The notes beneath the pieces were generated by a model. The model was not told where the DNA came from, ran no database searches, and worked only from the letters and a program-made list of their open reading frames with translations. A stretch of DNA of 23,125 nt. Source: a virus. This document shows positions 1 through 6,293 of this stretch, piece after piece. The stretch is taken from the IMG/VR virus record IMGVR_UViG_3300048596_000042, positions 1 through 23,125 of that record; one strand, written 5' to 3'. Every line of letters begins with the position of its first letter. Position 1 is the stretch's first letter. The position numbers were made by a program, and so were the translations under genes.

Positions 1-1
1 C

Positions 2-142
2 TTCGACAACCTCCGCACCATCGCCACCGGCACCGGGCTGTTCGCCACAGCCGCCACCCGGGACGCCGCGATCCGCACCTGCGCCAGGGCCCTCGTCATC
101 CTCATCCGCCTCCAGCTCCGCAGGCTCGACGCGACCGACTGA
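2..142 (+). CDS. C-terminal end of an unidentified protein (partial)
   Basis: An open frame enters from the left edge and stops with TGA at 140-142. It gives 46 residues that begin FDNLRTIATG and end RRLDATD. The visible part is Ala/Arg/Leu rich, with a hydrophobic helix-like stretch (ALVILIRLQLRR) just before the end. Codons end mostly in C or G, as expected for a real high-GC gene. The gene runs towards the leftward block and meets it at a shared hairpin terminator. It could be the last gene of the phage structural/lysis arm, or a host gene if this is a prophage end. I do not recognise a family. Confidence 0.5.
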   Translation, partial: FDNLRTIATGTGLFATAATRDAAIRTCARALVILIRLQLRRLDATD

Positions 143-169
143 CCACGCAGGTAGCGGGTACAACGCGAA

Positions 170-197
170 GCGCCCCACCCCTCCAGGGGTGGGGCGC
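170..197. terminator. Perfect 12-bp hairpin, bidirectional terminator
   Basis: A perfect inverted repeat with arms 170-181 and 186-197 (GCGCCCCACCCC and its complement) has a 4-nt TCCA loop. It lies between the converging partial gene and the leftward gene ending at 215. There is no T-run on either side, which is usual for terminators in high-GC actinobacteria. It probably ends transcription in both directions. Confidence 0.75.
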
Positions 198-214
198 CAT
201 TCGTGCGTCCAGGG

Positions 215-823
215 TCAGGACTTCGGCGGGGACTCCACAACCGCGGGCTGCACGGGCGCCGGTTTCTGTGGCGGAGTCGCGATCCTGCGGTCCGTCTCCA
301 CCCACTTACCGTTCACGCACCCGTACGTGATCTGGTACTCACCCGCCCGTGCGGGCACACCCCGCGTCTGCCCCGGCTGACACTCCGGGGCCGGCGCGGC
401 CGGGGTCGTGGGCTTGGCCACAGGCTCCTCCTCCACGGCGACGACCGGGGCCACGACTGGCGCCGGCTTCGGCGCGGTCGTGTTCTCCGCGCGGTCAGCG
501 GCGGTCTCCGCCCGGTCGGCCTCGGTGGCCGCACGGTCCGCGGCCTCGGACGCAGTCTCCCCGGAACCGCCGCCCGACGCCACGACGGGCACCGGCGCGG
601 GGTGGACGACCATGGGAGCGGGAGCCGGATCCTCGTCCACTACGGGCGCCGCGCTCGGCTCAGGTGTGGCCTCGTCGGCGACCTGATGCAACGTCACCGA
701 GCTGCTCGGCGCGACCGGCGCCGCCTGGCCGCTCATCACCAGCGCACCACCGACAGCGCCGCCCATGATCGCGACGACGAGGACCCCCGCGGCGGTGAAC
801 CCACCCACGCTCGGCCGCTTCAT
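215..823 (-). CDS. Membrane-anchored Ala/Pro-rich protein
   Basis: This 202-aa protein of unknown function has an N-terminal hydrophobic segment at about residues 6-30, after MKRPSVG. It is probably an uncleaved anchor or a signal peptide. A long low-complexity Pro/Ala/Val region follows. Near the middle is a charged heptad-like stretch in which ADRAE-type units repeat, likely a short coiled coil. A small C-terminal domain carries two Cys (ECQPG and YGCVNG) that could form a disulfide outside the cell. I chose the ATG at 823 because it overlaps the stop of the upstream lipoprotein gene (ATGA) and places the hydrophobic segment at the N-terminus. The longer upstream frame is only a shadow of that gene. 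The two overlapping genes probably act together at the cell surface, perhaps in superinfection exclusion or lysogenic conversion. That role is inference. Confidence 0.75.
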   Translation of the reverse strand: MKRPSVGGFTAAGVLVVAIMGGAVGGALVMSGQAAPVAPSSSVTLHQVADEATPEPSAAPVVDEDPAPAPMVVHPAPVPVVASGGGSGETASEAADRAATEADRAETAADRAENTTAPKPAPVVAPVVAVEEEPVAKPTTPAAPAPECQPGQTRGVPARAGEYQITYGCVNGKWVETDRRIATPPQKPAPVQPAVVESPPKS

Positions 824-1323
824 CGACGCGTCCAGTCGCCGCAGCCGGACGTCTCGAAAGCCGCGTCGGAGGACTTGATCGTGACCGTCGTGGGACCGGC
901 CGGGTTGCCGTTCGTGATGAGCTCGGAGAAGCTCCCGGAGGTACCCGAACGCCGTGCCCAGTAGCAATTGTCATCGGTGGGGCCGCTCGTCCGGTAGGTC
1001 CCCGGCTTGATGTCCTCGCCGACGAGGTAGGTGCCCTCCCCGAACGTCGCGGCAGCGGCGACCTTCTCGACCTTCTCCGACTTCACGATCCCGGCCTCGC
1101 GTGCGTCGAGGTCCTTCTCCCGCCGGTCGAGCTGCGCGAGACGCGTGTCGAGGACGGCCTCCCGCCCGGCGAGCTCCTCGGTCTTCGCCTGCACGTCGGC
1201 GGGCGCCGCGGTCGCGGCCGGCTTCGACGCGGCGGCGGCCGCCTGGTCCGTCTTCGCGACCGCGCAACCCGACAGGCCGACGATCGCGGCCGCGGCAACG
1301 ACCGCGGTGATGGTGCGCTTCAT
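820..1323 (-). CDS. Lipoprotein with C-terminal conserved domain
   Basis: This is a 167-aa predicted lipoprotein. The signal sequence MKRTITAVVAAAAIVG is followed by a lipobox LSGC, with the Cys at about residue 20. An Ala-rich linker comes next, then a charged coiled-coil segment (about 45-85; EELAGREAVLDTRLAQLDRR and on). The C-terminal domain begins GEGTYLVGEDIKPGTYR and contains CYWAR and SGCGDW, so two Cys could pair. Related C-terminal domains are common in exported actinobacterial proteins of unknown function. The ATG at 1323 has a clear ribosome site (GGGGGGAAC) and gives a proper signal peptide. The gene overlaps the following membrane protein by 4 nt, so the two are co-translated. 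In a phage lysogeny block, such lipoproteins often exclude other phages or alter the cell surface. That role here is inferred. Confidence 0.85.
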   Translation of the reverse strand: MKRTITAVVAAAAIVGLSGCAVAKTDQAAAAASKPAATAAPADVQAKTEELAGREAVLDTRLAQLDRREKDLDAREAGIVKSEKVEKVAAAATFGEGTYLVGEDIKPGTYRTSGPTDDNCYWARRSGTSGSFSELITNGNPAGPTTVTIKSSDAAFETSGCGDWTRR

Positions 1324-1365
1324 GGTGTTCCCCCCTGGAATCTGATCACTAGGACGACCGCGGTG

Positions 1366-1376
1366 AACCACTGGTT
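1366..1376. promoter_or_regulatory. Small palindrome upstream of the lipoprotein gene
   Basis: The 77-nt gap between the 73-aa gene and the lipoprotein gene holds an 11-bp palindrome (AACCA-C-TGGTT) about 43 nt before the lipoprotein ATG. A second palindrome, TGATCA, follows at 1343-1348. This is the only place where a separate promoter and operator for the two surface genes could lie, which would let them be expressed in the lysogen. I see no convincing -35/-10 pair. Confidence 0.3.
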
Positions 1377-1400
1377 GCACCCCGACCGGACGTGCCCGAC

Positions 1401-1622
1401 TCAACCGTTCGGCCGGTGAGCCGCCTCGTACGCGGCCCGCAGCGGTGCGCGCCGAGCCTCCGACGCCCGGTACTCCCGGAAACACGCCAGCGCCTCCTCC
1501 GGGTCCGCGGACACCATCCACCCCGCAATGAACGAGTACAGGCCCCCGAGGTGCTCGGCCTCGTCGGCCAGGCGGTCCAGCTCGGCGAGCGCAGCGGCCT
1601 TCACCGCCGGGTCCGGTGTCAT
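1401..1622 (-). CDS. Small hypothetical protein downstream of integrase
   Basis: This 73-aa, mostly helical protein has an acidic, Ala/Leu-rich N-terminal half (KAAALAELDRLADEAEHLGG) and a more basic C-terminus ending AAHRPNG. It has no membrane segment, Cys motif or recognisable domain. The ATG at 1622 overlaps the integrase stop by one base (TGATG), which marks it as the next gene in the repressor-integrase operon and fixes its start. The longer frame to 1853 is a shadow of the integrase. Small helical proteins beside integrases are sometimes integration accessory factors, but nothing in the sequence shows that here. Confidence 0.65.
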   Translation of the reverse strand: MTPDPAVKAAALAELDRLADEAEHLGGLYSFIAGWMVSADPEEALACFREYRASEARRAPLRAAYEAAHRPNG

Positions 1623-2602
1623 CACCGCGCACCCCGCCCCGTCACGTCGGGCAGCCGCAGCACGGCGGCGCGACGAGCGTCGTCCTCGACCTCGACGTAG
1701 ATCGCGGTCGTATTCAGGTCGGAGTGCCTCAGCAGCGTCTGGACCGTGCGCAGGTCCGTTCCCGACCGCACAAGCGCCGTGCCGTACCAATGCCGCAGCC
1801 CGTGCGCCGACGAAGCCACACCCGCCCGCGACATCGCCAGCCCGATCGCGCACGACACGGACGACGGGAGGATCGGCCCGCCGCGATCAGCGCGACGGCC
1901 CGGGAACCACCACCCGGACGACGGCATCGACGCCGCGGCCTCCGCGACCGCCGGATGCAAGGGCAGGGACGCGTCCTTACCGCCCTTCCCGAGAACCCGC
2001 AGGACGCCATCGCCGACGTCGACTTCCTCCCCGCGAACCTTCGCGACCTCGTGGACCCGTAGGCCCTCGAACGCGGCGAGCAACACCATCACCCTCGTCG
2101 ACCACGGCATGGGCGAGGCCAGCAGCACCTGCAGCCCCAAGGTCGAGCACGGATGCGGGATCCCCTGGGGTTGCTTCGGTTGGCGCATCAACCGGGTCGG
2201 GTCGTCGTCGCGGTAGCCCTCGCGGTGCAACCAGCGGTGGAATCCGACCACCGCCCGGTGGTAGGTGCTGCGGGTGTTCGCGTTGGAGAAACCAGCGAGC
2301 CAGTACCGCAGGGCGGGCAGCGTCATCCCTGTCAGCGGTTCGCCGGTCGCCTTGCTCGCGCGAGCAAGGATCAAGGGCCAATCCTTCGCGGTCCGAGGGG
2401 ACAGTCCCTCGGCCAGCATCGTGATCTTCCAAAGGTCGAGCAGTCGAGCGGGGTCGGGGCTCGCGGCCGGCGGATCGATGACCTTAAGTGACGGAGTGTT
2501 CTGCGTCAGCATCGGCCGAAGGTGAATGCAGCGCGGACGCGGCGCAAGATGTACCAGGGGCACAACCGGGCGGGCGGGGCGAATCACCCCCAATTGGGTC
2601 AT
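1622..2602 (-). CDS. int: Tyrosine site-specific recombinase (integrase)
   Basis: This phage integrase catalyses recombination between attP and a host attB site. The N-terminal core-binding (SAM-like) domain spans about residues 50-145 (LLDLWKITMLAEGLSPRTAKDW and on), and the catalytic domain about 150-320. The full catalytic set is visible: Arg182 (EGLRVHE), Lys209 (GKGGKD), His267 and Arg270 (AHGLRH), His293 (LLRHSD) and the nucleophile Tyr302 (AIYVEV). It is a short integrase without an arm-binding domain of lambda type. Two starts are possible. ATG 2602 overlaps the repressor stop (ATGA), the dominant junction type in this genome. ATG 2512 would remove 30 residues of unusual Pro/Arg-rich sequence and fits the family N-terminus better. 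I list the overlapping one, with the shorter form quite possible. Confidence 0.93.
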   Translation of the reverse strand: MTQLGVIRPARPVVPLVHLAPRPRCIHLRPMLTQNTPSLKVIDPPAASPDPARLLDLWKITMLAEGLSPRTAKDWPLILARASKATGEPLTGMTLPALRYWLAGFSNANTRSTYHRAVVGFHRWLHREGYRDDDPTRLMRQPKQPQGIPHPCSTLGLQVLLASPMPWSTRVMVLLAAFEGLRVHEVAKVRGEEVDVGDGVLRVLGKGGKDASLPLHPAVAEAAASMPSSGWWFPGRRADRGGPILPSSVSCAIGLAMSRAGVASSAHGLRHWYGTALVRSGTDLRTVQTLLRHSDLNTTAIYVEVEDDARRAAVLRLPDVTGRGAR

Positions 2603-2710
2603 GCCGCCGACTGGTGCAATAGCACGCAGGGGGTGCCTTCGCGTGGCCCGAAGCGGCTAGCCACCACCCATGACACGGGATACCTCTTAGTAGCTCTAGA
2701 GGATCTGCGG
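2599..2710. other. Candidate attP region at the repressor 3' end
   Basis: The segment is richer in A/T than its surroundings and has atypical codons. It contains short dyads: CCTCT/AGAGG flanking TAGTAGCTCT near 2681-2700, and a perfect palindrome CCCAATTGGG just outside at 2589-2598. It lies directly before the integrase gene, as attP does in several actinophages. I could not recognise a tRNA 3' end or a repeated core, so the exact site is unknown. If the segment is an intact attP, the window is the non-integrated form of the genome. Confidence 0.25.
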
Positions 2711-3126
2711 CCGTCCTGGGCCGGCAGATCCGCGCTGCCCGGGCGGACCGCGGCGAGGCGGCCGCCCTGGTCGACGAGCAGCAGCCCCAGCTGGTCGAGG
2801 GTGAGCACGACCGCGAAGGCGTCGACCCCGGTGTGCGGCATCCCCAGGTCGGCGGCGATTCGCTCGCACTCCGCGCCGTCCGCGGCCGAGAGGTCTACCC
2901 CCTTGGTCATCCAGTCGTAGTCGACCCCGCACCGCACGGCCCAGTCGCGCAAGGTCGACGTCCGCGGCCGTGACCGGCCGGACGTCCAGGCCCGCATCGA
3001 CGCCAGGCTGACCTCGAGGTAATCGGCCAGCTCGCCCACGGACAAACCCGCGTAGGCGAGCGCAAGTCTCATCCGCCAACCGAGGCTGTCAACAGCCGTC
3101 GGCGCGGTCTCTGTCTGCTTAAGCAT
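2599..3126 (-). CDS. XRE-type immunity repressor
   Basis: This 175-aa DNA-binding repressor of lysogeny has a helix-turn-helix at about residues 19-75 (RMRLALAYAGLSVGELADYL, then SLASMRAWTSG), followed by a small C-terminal domain containing VDAFAVVLTLDQLGLLLVD. It is divergent from the excisionase-like gene and faces a pair of inverted operators, the classic switch layout. ATG 3126 was chosen. A TTG at 3144 would start inside operator O1. The last 35 codons (2599-2706) use AGA, AGG, TCT, ACT, CTA and TTG, rare elsewhere in the window, and the protein ends VLLHQSAA. Mycobacteriophages BPs, Brujita and Charlie carry attP inside the repressor 3' end, and their virion-form repressor has a degradation tag ending in Ala-Ala. 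This gene has the same order and a similar tail, but that mechanism is inferred here. Confidence 0.85.
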   Translation of the reverse strand: MLKQTETAPTAVDSLGWRMRLALAYAGLSVGELADYLEVSLASMRAWTSGRSRPRTSTLRDWAVRCGVDYDWMTKGVDLSAADGAECERIAADLGMPHTGVDAFAVVLTLDQLGLLLVDQGGRLAAVRPGSADLPAQDGRRSSRATKRYPVSWVVASRFGPREGTPCVLLHQSAA

Positions 3127-3139
3127 CCCGTCACTGTTG

Positions 3140-3154
3140 CACAAGGTATTGCGC
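3140..3154 (+). promoter_or_regulatory. Operator O1 (repressor side)
   Basis: The 15-mer CACAAGGTATTGCGC lies 14 bp from the repressor start and matches operator O2 in inverted orientation at 14 of 15 positions. It covers the likely -10 of the repressor promoter, so binding here would autoregulate the repressor. Confidence 0.7.
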
Positions 3155-3171
3155 TTGCGCTACGGGCCGAA
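3143..3171 (-). promoter_or_regulatory. Possible repressor promoter
   Basis: On the minus strand a -10-like TACCTT (3143-3148) and a weak -35-like TTCGGC (3166-3171) are spaced by 17 nt. The transcript would start near 3136, about 10 nt before the ATG. The -10 lies inside O1. The match to consensus is weak, so position and strength are tentative. Confidence 0.35.
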
Positions 3172-3181
3172 CGGACGACGC

Positions 3182-3196
3182 GCGCAACACCTTGTG
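3182..3196 (-). promoter_or_regulatory. Operator O2 (early-promoter side)
   Basis: On the minus strand this reads CACAAGGTGTTGCGC, the inverted partner of O1 with one mismatch, 27 bp away. It overlaps the -35 region of the rightward early promoter, so the bound repressor would shut off the early operon. Confidence 0.7.
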
Positions 3197-3221
3197 CCAA
3201 AACCTATCGCACCGCTAGGTT
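3192..3221 (+). promoter_or_regulatory. Rightward early promoter, possibly leaderless
   Basis: A -35-like TTGTGC (3192-3197) and an actinobacterial -10-like TAGGTT (3216-3221) are separated by 18 nt. The -10 ends 6 nt before the ATG at 3228, so the transcript would begin at or very near the A of the start codon. No ribosome-binding sequence precedes that ATG, which fits a leaderless mRNA. The -10 is also one arm of an imperfect dyad (AACCTA at 3201-3206, TAGGTT at 3216-3221), a likely second operator. Confidence 0.5.
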
Positions 3222-3227
3222 CCGGCC

Positions 3228-3452
3228 ATGGCGCAAAAAGCTGACGAACTGATGGGTGCCGCGGACGTCTGCGACCTCCTCGCGATCGACCGCAGCACCC
3301 TCGCCCGCTGGGCGCAGTCCGGGAAATTGCCGCCAGCGCTGAAGATGCCGGGCGTCCGCGGCGCGTACCTGTTCCACCGGCGCGACGTCGAGGCGCTCAA
3401 GCCGCGCGCCGCCGACGAGGCATCGACCGTCGTCGCCGAGCACGGCCCGTAG
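3228..3452 (+). CDS. Excisionase-like (AlpA/MerR-type HTH) protein
   Basis: This 74-aa DNA-binding protein is the first gene of the rightward operon. A winged HTH of the AlpA/excisionase kind fills residues 9-58: LMGAADVCDLLAIDRSTLARW for the helices, then a wing ending AYLFHRRDVEALK. Proteins of this type bend DNA and either control integrase direction (recombination directionality factors) or repress transcription like Cro. Its place opposite the repressor, downstream of the operators, fits both. ATG 3228 lies just after a strong -10-like box with no ribosome site, so translation is probably leaderless. It could bind the dyad at 3201-3221. A second protein of the same fold lies at 17247. 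I cannot tell which one, if either, is the true excisionase. Confidence 0.8.
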   Translation: MAQKADELMGAADVCDLLAIDRSTLARWAQSGKLPPALKMPGVRGAYLFHRRDVEALKPRAADEASTVVAEHGP

Positions 3453-3461
3453 CACGCAAGA

Positions 3462-3514
3462 AGCCGGGCCGCGTTGACGCGCGACCCGGCTCGGGGGGAC
3501 CTCCAGTGTCCCCC
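3462..3514 (+). terminator. Two tandem hairpins after the first early gene
   Basis: The first hairpin has arms 3462-3468 and 3485-3491 (AGCCGGG and its complement) with an inner CGCG-TTGA-CGCG stem. The second has arms 3494-3500 and 3508-3514 (GGGGGAC and its complement) with a 7-nt loop. Both lie in the 106-nt gap between the excisionase-like gene and the main early operon, the only sizeable forward gap before 14.6 kb. They could act as an attenuator that separates immediate-early from later transcription. Confidence 0.5.
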
Positions 3515-3558
3515 GTTCGACCCATCGTTCGCCACCGATCACCCCGGGGGGATCTCCG

Positions 3559-3948
3559 ATGTCCGACCAATCCACGGCCGACCTGCTGAGGCGGTGGGCC
3601 GCGCTTGGACACTGCGAGCAGCAGTTCCTCCTCTTGCACCTGGCGCAGGCCGAGCACGACGGGTTCGCCGACGCGCTGACGGCGGTGGAGGTCCACCGGA
3701 TCCGCCCGGGCGCCGACCCCAAGGCCGCGCGGCTCTGTGTCTCGCTCGACACGGCCGAGATGCAGCGCGACTTCTTCGCCGGGCTGCTGCGTTCGGTCGC
3801 GACCGGGCTGGCCCAGGGCGACCTCGATGACGCGCTGGCGGCGCAAGCGATCCTCGACGCGGTCGAGAGGGCCCTCGAGCGTCCGGCGACGATTCACGCG
3901 GCCTCGGCGGCGGACCGGGAGCGGATGCGCGCGGGTGAGCCGCGGTGA
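3559..3948 (+). CDS. Hypothetical helical protein, first of the coupled early operon
   Basis: This 129-aa predicted all-helical, mildly acidic cytoplasmic protein (MSDQSTADLLRRWAALGHCE and on) has repeated Ala/Leu/Asp segments. It has no Cys pair, membrane segment or recognised motif. The ATG at 3559 is preceded by a strong ribosome site (GGGGGGA, spacing about 6), as expected for the entry point of a long translationally coupled operon. It overlaps the next gene by GTGA. Function unknown. Placement directly before recombination genes suggests an early DNA-metabolism or host-takeover role, but this is a guess from context only. Confidence 0.75.
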   Translation: MSDQSTADLLRRWAALGHCEQQFLLLHLAQAEHDGFADALTAVEVHRIRPGADPKAARLCVSLDTAEMQRDFFAGLLRSVATGLAQGDLDDALAAQAILDAVERALERPATIHAASAADRERMRAGEPR

Positions 3949-4169
3949 ACGGCCCCGATCACTACCTCGAGGCCGAGCGGCTCGTGCACCAGGCCCAGGA
4001 CCTTCCCCGCGTCGACGCTTCGTTCCGCGCCGGGCTCGCGGCCTGCGCGCAGGTCCACGCGACGTTGGCGCTGACCGCGGCGACGATCGCGGCCGCGGAC
4101 GCAGCGGAGTCCCGGGTCGGGCCGAGCTGGCTCGAGGCGACCGCACCCCGACCGGAGGCCCGCCGATGA
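3945..4169 (+). CDS. Small actinophage hypothetical protein
   Basis: This 74-aa protein starts MNGPDHYLEAERLVHQAQDL and has a helical core around AQVHATLALTAATIAAAD. Short proteins with a DHY-EAE-L start and an AQVHATLALAAAT helix recur in actinobacteriophage early regions near recombination genes, but no function has been assigned that I know of. The GTG at 3945 overlaps the previous stop (GTGA), and its own stop overlaps the exonuclease start (ATGA), so the start is well fixed. There are no Cys, membrane or catalytic motifs. Confidence 0.75.
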   Translation: MNGPDHYLEAERLVHQAQDLPRVDASFRAGLAACAQVHATLALTAATIAAADAAESRVGPSWLEATAPRPEARR

Positions 4170-4972
4170 CCGCGTTCGTCCCGCCGATCCGACGGAAGAA
4201 CACCGCGAAGGGCCACTACTACGCCGACGCCGTCGGGACCCGCGTCACCGGCGTCACGACCTTCATCAACGACGGGTCCCCGAAGCCGGCGCTCATCAAC
4301 TGGGCCGGCGACACGACCGCGGACGCGGCGATCGACCGGTGGGACGAGCTCGCCGCGATGAAACCGGCCGCCCGGCTGAAGGAGCTCAAGGGCGCGCGGT
4401 GGGCGGAGAAGGACAAGGCAGCGAAGCGGGGCACCGAGATCCACGGCTACGGCGAGCAACTCGTGAAGGGCGAGACCGTCGACGTCCCCGACGAGCTCCT
4501 CGGCTACGTCGAGGCGTACGCCCGGTTCCTCGACGCATTCAAGGTCGACCCCGACCACGTCGAGTTCTCAGTCGCGTCCTACAAGCACGGGTACGCCGGC
4601 ACCGGGGACCTCATCGCGAACCTGGTGATCCCGCGGGTCGGGACGAAGCGGCTCCTGATCGACCTGAAGTCCTCGAGGTCGGGGATCTTCGGCGAGACCG
4701 CGCTCCAGCTCGCCGCCTACCGGTACGCCGACGTCCTCCTCGACGGCGACGCCGAGGAGCCCATGCCCGAGGTCGACGACTGCGCGGCCGTGCACATCCG
4801 CGGTGACGGCGCCGACCTCATCCCCGTCACCACGTCCCCGGAGATCTTCCGGGACTTCCTCTACGTCCAGCAGGTCGCCCGGTTCACCAAGATCTCCCGC
4901 GACCTCGTCGGCGCGCCGATCTCGCCCGCCGCCCACAGCCCTTACCGGCTCACCCGTACGGAGACCCAGTGA
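4166..4972 (+). CDS. RecB/Cas4-type PD-(D/E)XK exonuclease
   Basis: This 268-aa nuclease of the PD-(D/E)XK superfamily shows motifs typical of RecB/Cas4-like exonucleases, in order: RGTEIHGYGE (about 88-97), Glu133 in HVEFS, Asp148 in GTGDL, the D-x-K pair Asp166/Lys168 in LLIDLKSS, and the QLAAY motif (181-185) that follows the active site. It probably resects phage DNA ends 5' to 3', leaving 3' single strands for the annealing protein encoded next to it. That is a Red-type (Exo/Beta, RecE/RecT) pair. The ATG at 4166 overlaps the upstream stop, and its stop overlaps the RecT-like GTG. No Cys cluster like that of Cas4 is seen, so an iron-sulfur site is unlikely. A frame shadow extends upstream to 3737 but lacks coding character. 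Confidence 0.87.
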   Translation: MTAFVPPIRRKNTAKGHYYADAVGTRVTGVTTFINDGSPKPALINWAGDTTADAAIDRWDELAAMKPAARLKELKGARWAEKDKAAKRGTEIHGYGEQLVKGETVDVPDELLGYVEAYARFLDAFKVDPDHVEFSVASYKHGYAGTGDLIANLVIPRVGTKRLLIDLKSSRSGIFGETALQLAAYRYADVLLDGDAEEPMPEVDDCAAVHIRGDGADLIPVTTSPEIFRDFLYVQQVARFTKISRDLVGAPISPAAHSPYRLTRTETQ

Positions 4973-6123
4973 CAGAGCTCGAGCAGTACCAGCCCGCCGC
5001 GGCCGTCGTCGCCGCGCTGCCGCCCGGGGCGAGCAACGTCCGCGCCTGGGTCGAGACCTACCAGTTCGCGGTCGAGTTCGCGGCCGCGGTCGTCGACACC
5101 CCGTTCGTCCCGGACTCCTACCGCCCGCGGATCCCGGACCGGGCCACAGACGCGCAGCGGTACGCGGCGAGGGAGATCGCGATCGCGACCGCGGCGACCG
5201 CGATCGTCTACGGCGCCGGGATCGGGTTCGACAACCCCGTGCAGGCGCTGCAGAACGTGTACGTCGTCAAGGGCCGCCCTGCGCTGTACGCCGACGCGAT
5301 GGTCGCCGTCGTCCAGGCCGCCGGTCACGAGTTCTGGGTCGAGGAGGTCACCGACTCCCGCGCCGTGGTCTGCGGGCGCCGCGCCGGTGGGCGCGAGGAG
5401 CGGGTCACGATCACGATGGACCAGGCCCGCAAGGCCGGGTGGACGCAGCGGAACGACAACTACGCCAAGGACCCGCAGGCGATGCTCTACGCCCGCGCGG
5501 CCGGGCGGTTGTGCAAGCGGATCGCGCAGGCCGAGCTCAAGGGCTTCGTCGCGATGGAGGAGGCCATCGACGGCGACGACGACGCGATGAACGCGGTCCC
5601 GCCGGCGCCGAACCTGGTGACCCGCACGGCGCTACCCGCGGGCGAGACCAGCGACGAGCAGCCCGCCGCTCCGGCCGCCGCGGCGAAGCCGGCCGCGAAG
5701 ACCGCGGCGTCGCGGACCCGGAAGAAGACCGCAGCGGCGGCGCGCCCGACAGGTGAGGCCGGACCCCCGCCGCTACCGGGCGAGGACACCACCGCCCCGG
5801 CCGCGGCTGCGGCCACGCCTGCCGCCGCGCCGCCGCTGCCCGGTGAGGGCGACGCCCGCCCGACCCCGGAGCAGCTGACGGCGATGGACACCGGGTTCGC
5901 GGAGCTGGAGATCACGGGGGTCGCCCGCCGCGACTACGTCGCGAAGGTGATCGGGCGTCAGGTCGGCCACCCGAACGAGTTGACCGCGGCGGACGTCGCG
6001 AAGGTCGTCGAGGCGCTGCAGGCCCCGGCGTTCGACCCGGACGACCAGGACGACCCGGGCTCTGACGCCGACGGTTACGACGAGGAGCCGCAGCAGGACC
6101 CTCAGCAGGAGACGCTCGGATGA
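4969..6123 (+). CDS. recT: RecT-like single-strand annealing protein
   Basis: This 384-aa protein has a conserved N-terminal domain (about 55-205) containing the RecT-family signature: YGAGIGFDNPVQALQNVYVV, a GRPALYADAMVAVVQ segment, and a later WTQRNDNYAKDPQAMLYARA. RecT proteins coat single strands made by the partner exonuclease and anneal homologous DNA, here likely for genome circularisation or replication-linked recombination. Residues 210-290 form a long Ala/Pro/Lys-rich linker with KKTAAAARP. A small acidic C-terminal domain follows and ends in a Gln/Asp/Glu-rich tail, similar in style to tails that recruit partner proteins. The GTG at 4969 overlaps the exonuclease stop, so the two are made together. 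Function of the C-terminal domain is unknown. Confidence 0.87.
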   Translation: MTELEQYQPAAAVVAALPPGASNVRAWVETYQFAVEFAAAVVDTPFVPDSYRPRIPDRATDAQRYAAREIAIATAATAIVYGAGIGFDNPVQALQNVYVVKGRPALYADAMVAVVQAAGHEFWVEEVTDSRAVVCGRRAGGREERVTITMDQARKAGWTQRNDNYAKDPQAMLYARAAGRLCKRIAQAELKGFVAMEEAIDGDDDAMNAVPPAPNLVTRTALPAGETSDEQPAAPAAAAKPAAKTAASRTRKKTAAAARPTGEAGPPPLPGEDTTAPAAAAATPAAAPPLPGEGDARPTPEQLTAMDTGFAELEITGVARRDYVAKVIGRQVGHPNELTAADVAKVVEALQAPAFDPDDQDDPGSDADGYDEEPQQDPQQETLG

Positions 6124-6293
6124 CCGGGGAGCGGGTCCTCGCCTGGCTCTTCGAGCGCGCGGGCGCGTACCGGCGGGCGTCGAAGACGTGCAAGCGCGAC
6201 GGCGACCTCGTGCAGGCCGCGGTGTACAAGGAGGTCGCGAACCAGCTCGGGGACCTGATCGGGCAGCTCGAGCTCCAGCTGGTCCCGGCGTGA
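6120..6293 (+). CDS. Small hypothetical helical protein
   Basis: This 57-aa protein (MTGERVLAWLFERAGAYRRA and on) is predicted to be two helices, the second amphipathic (LIGQLELQLVPA). It is enclosed by a four-base overlap at each end: ATGA with the recT-like gene and GTGA with the RuvC-like gene. Those overlaps make it a real gene despite its size. It has one Cys and no known motif. Because it sits between a strand-annealing protein and a junction resolvase, an accessory role in recombination is plausible but unproven. Confidence 0.7.
   Translation: MTGERVLAWLFERAGAYRRASKTCKRDGDLVQAAVYKEVANQLGDLIGQLELQLVPA

Noticed and set aside
2-142. Transposase C-terminus
   Set aside because: I considered several insertion-sequence families, but no conserved motif or terminal inverted repeat is visible, so the name is not supported.
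2599-2710. tRNA 3' end as attachment core
   Set aside because: I looked on both strands for a T-arm (GGTTCRANNCC) and an anticodon stem-loop and found neither.
3506-3590. Short leader peptide starting at GTG 3506
   Set aside because: It has a ribosome-like block before it, but it overlaps the hairpin and the start of the next gene out of frame, and the peptide has no regulatory feature.
4166-4972. Cas4 of a CRISPR system
   Set aside because: The nuclease lacks the Cas4 cysteine cluster and sits beside a RecT-like gene. A phage Red-type exonuclease is the simpler reading.
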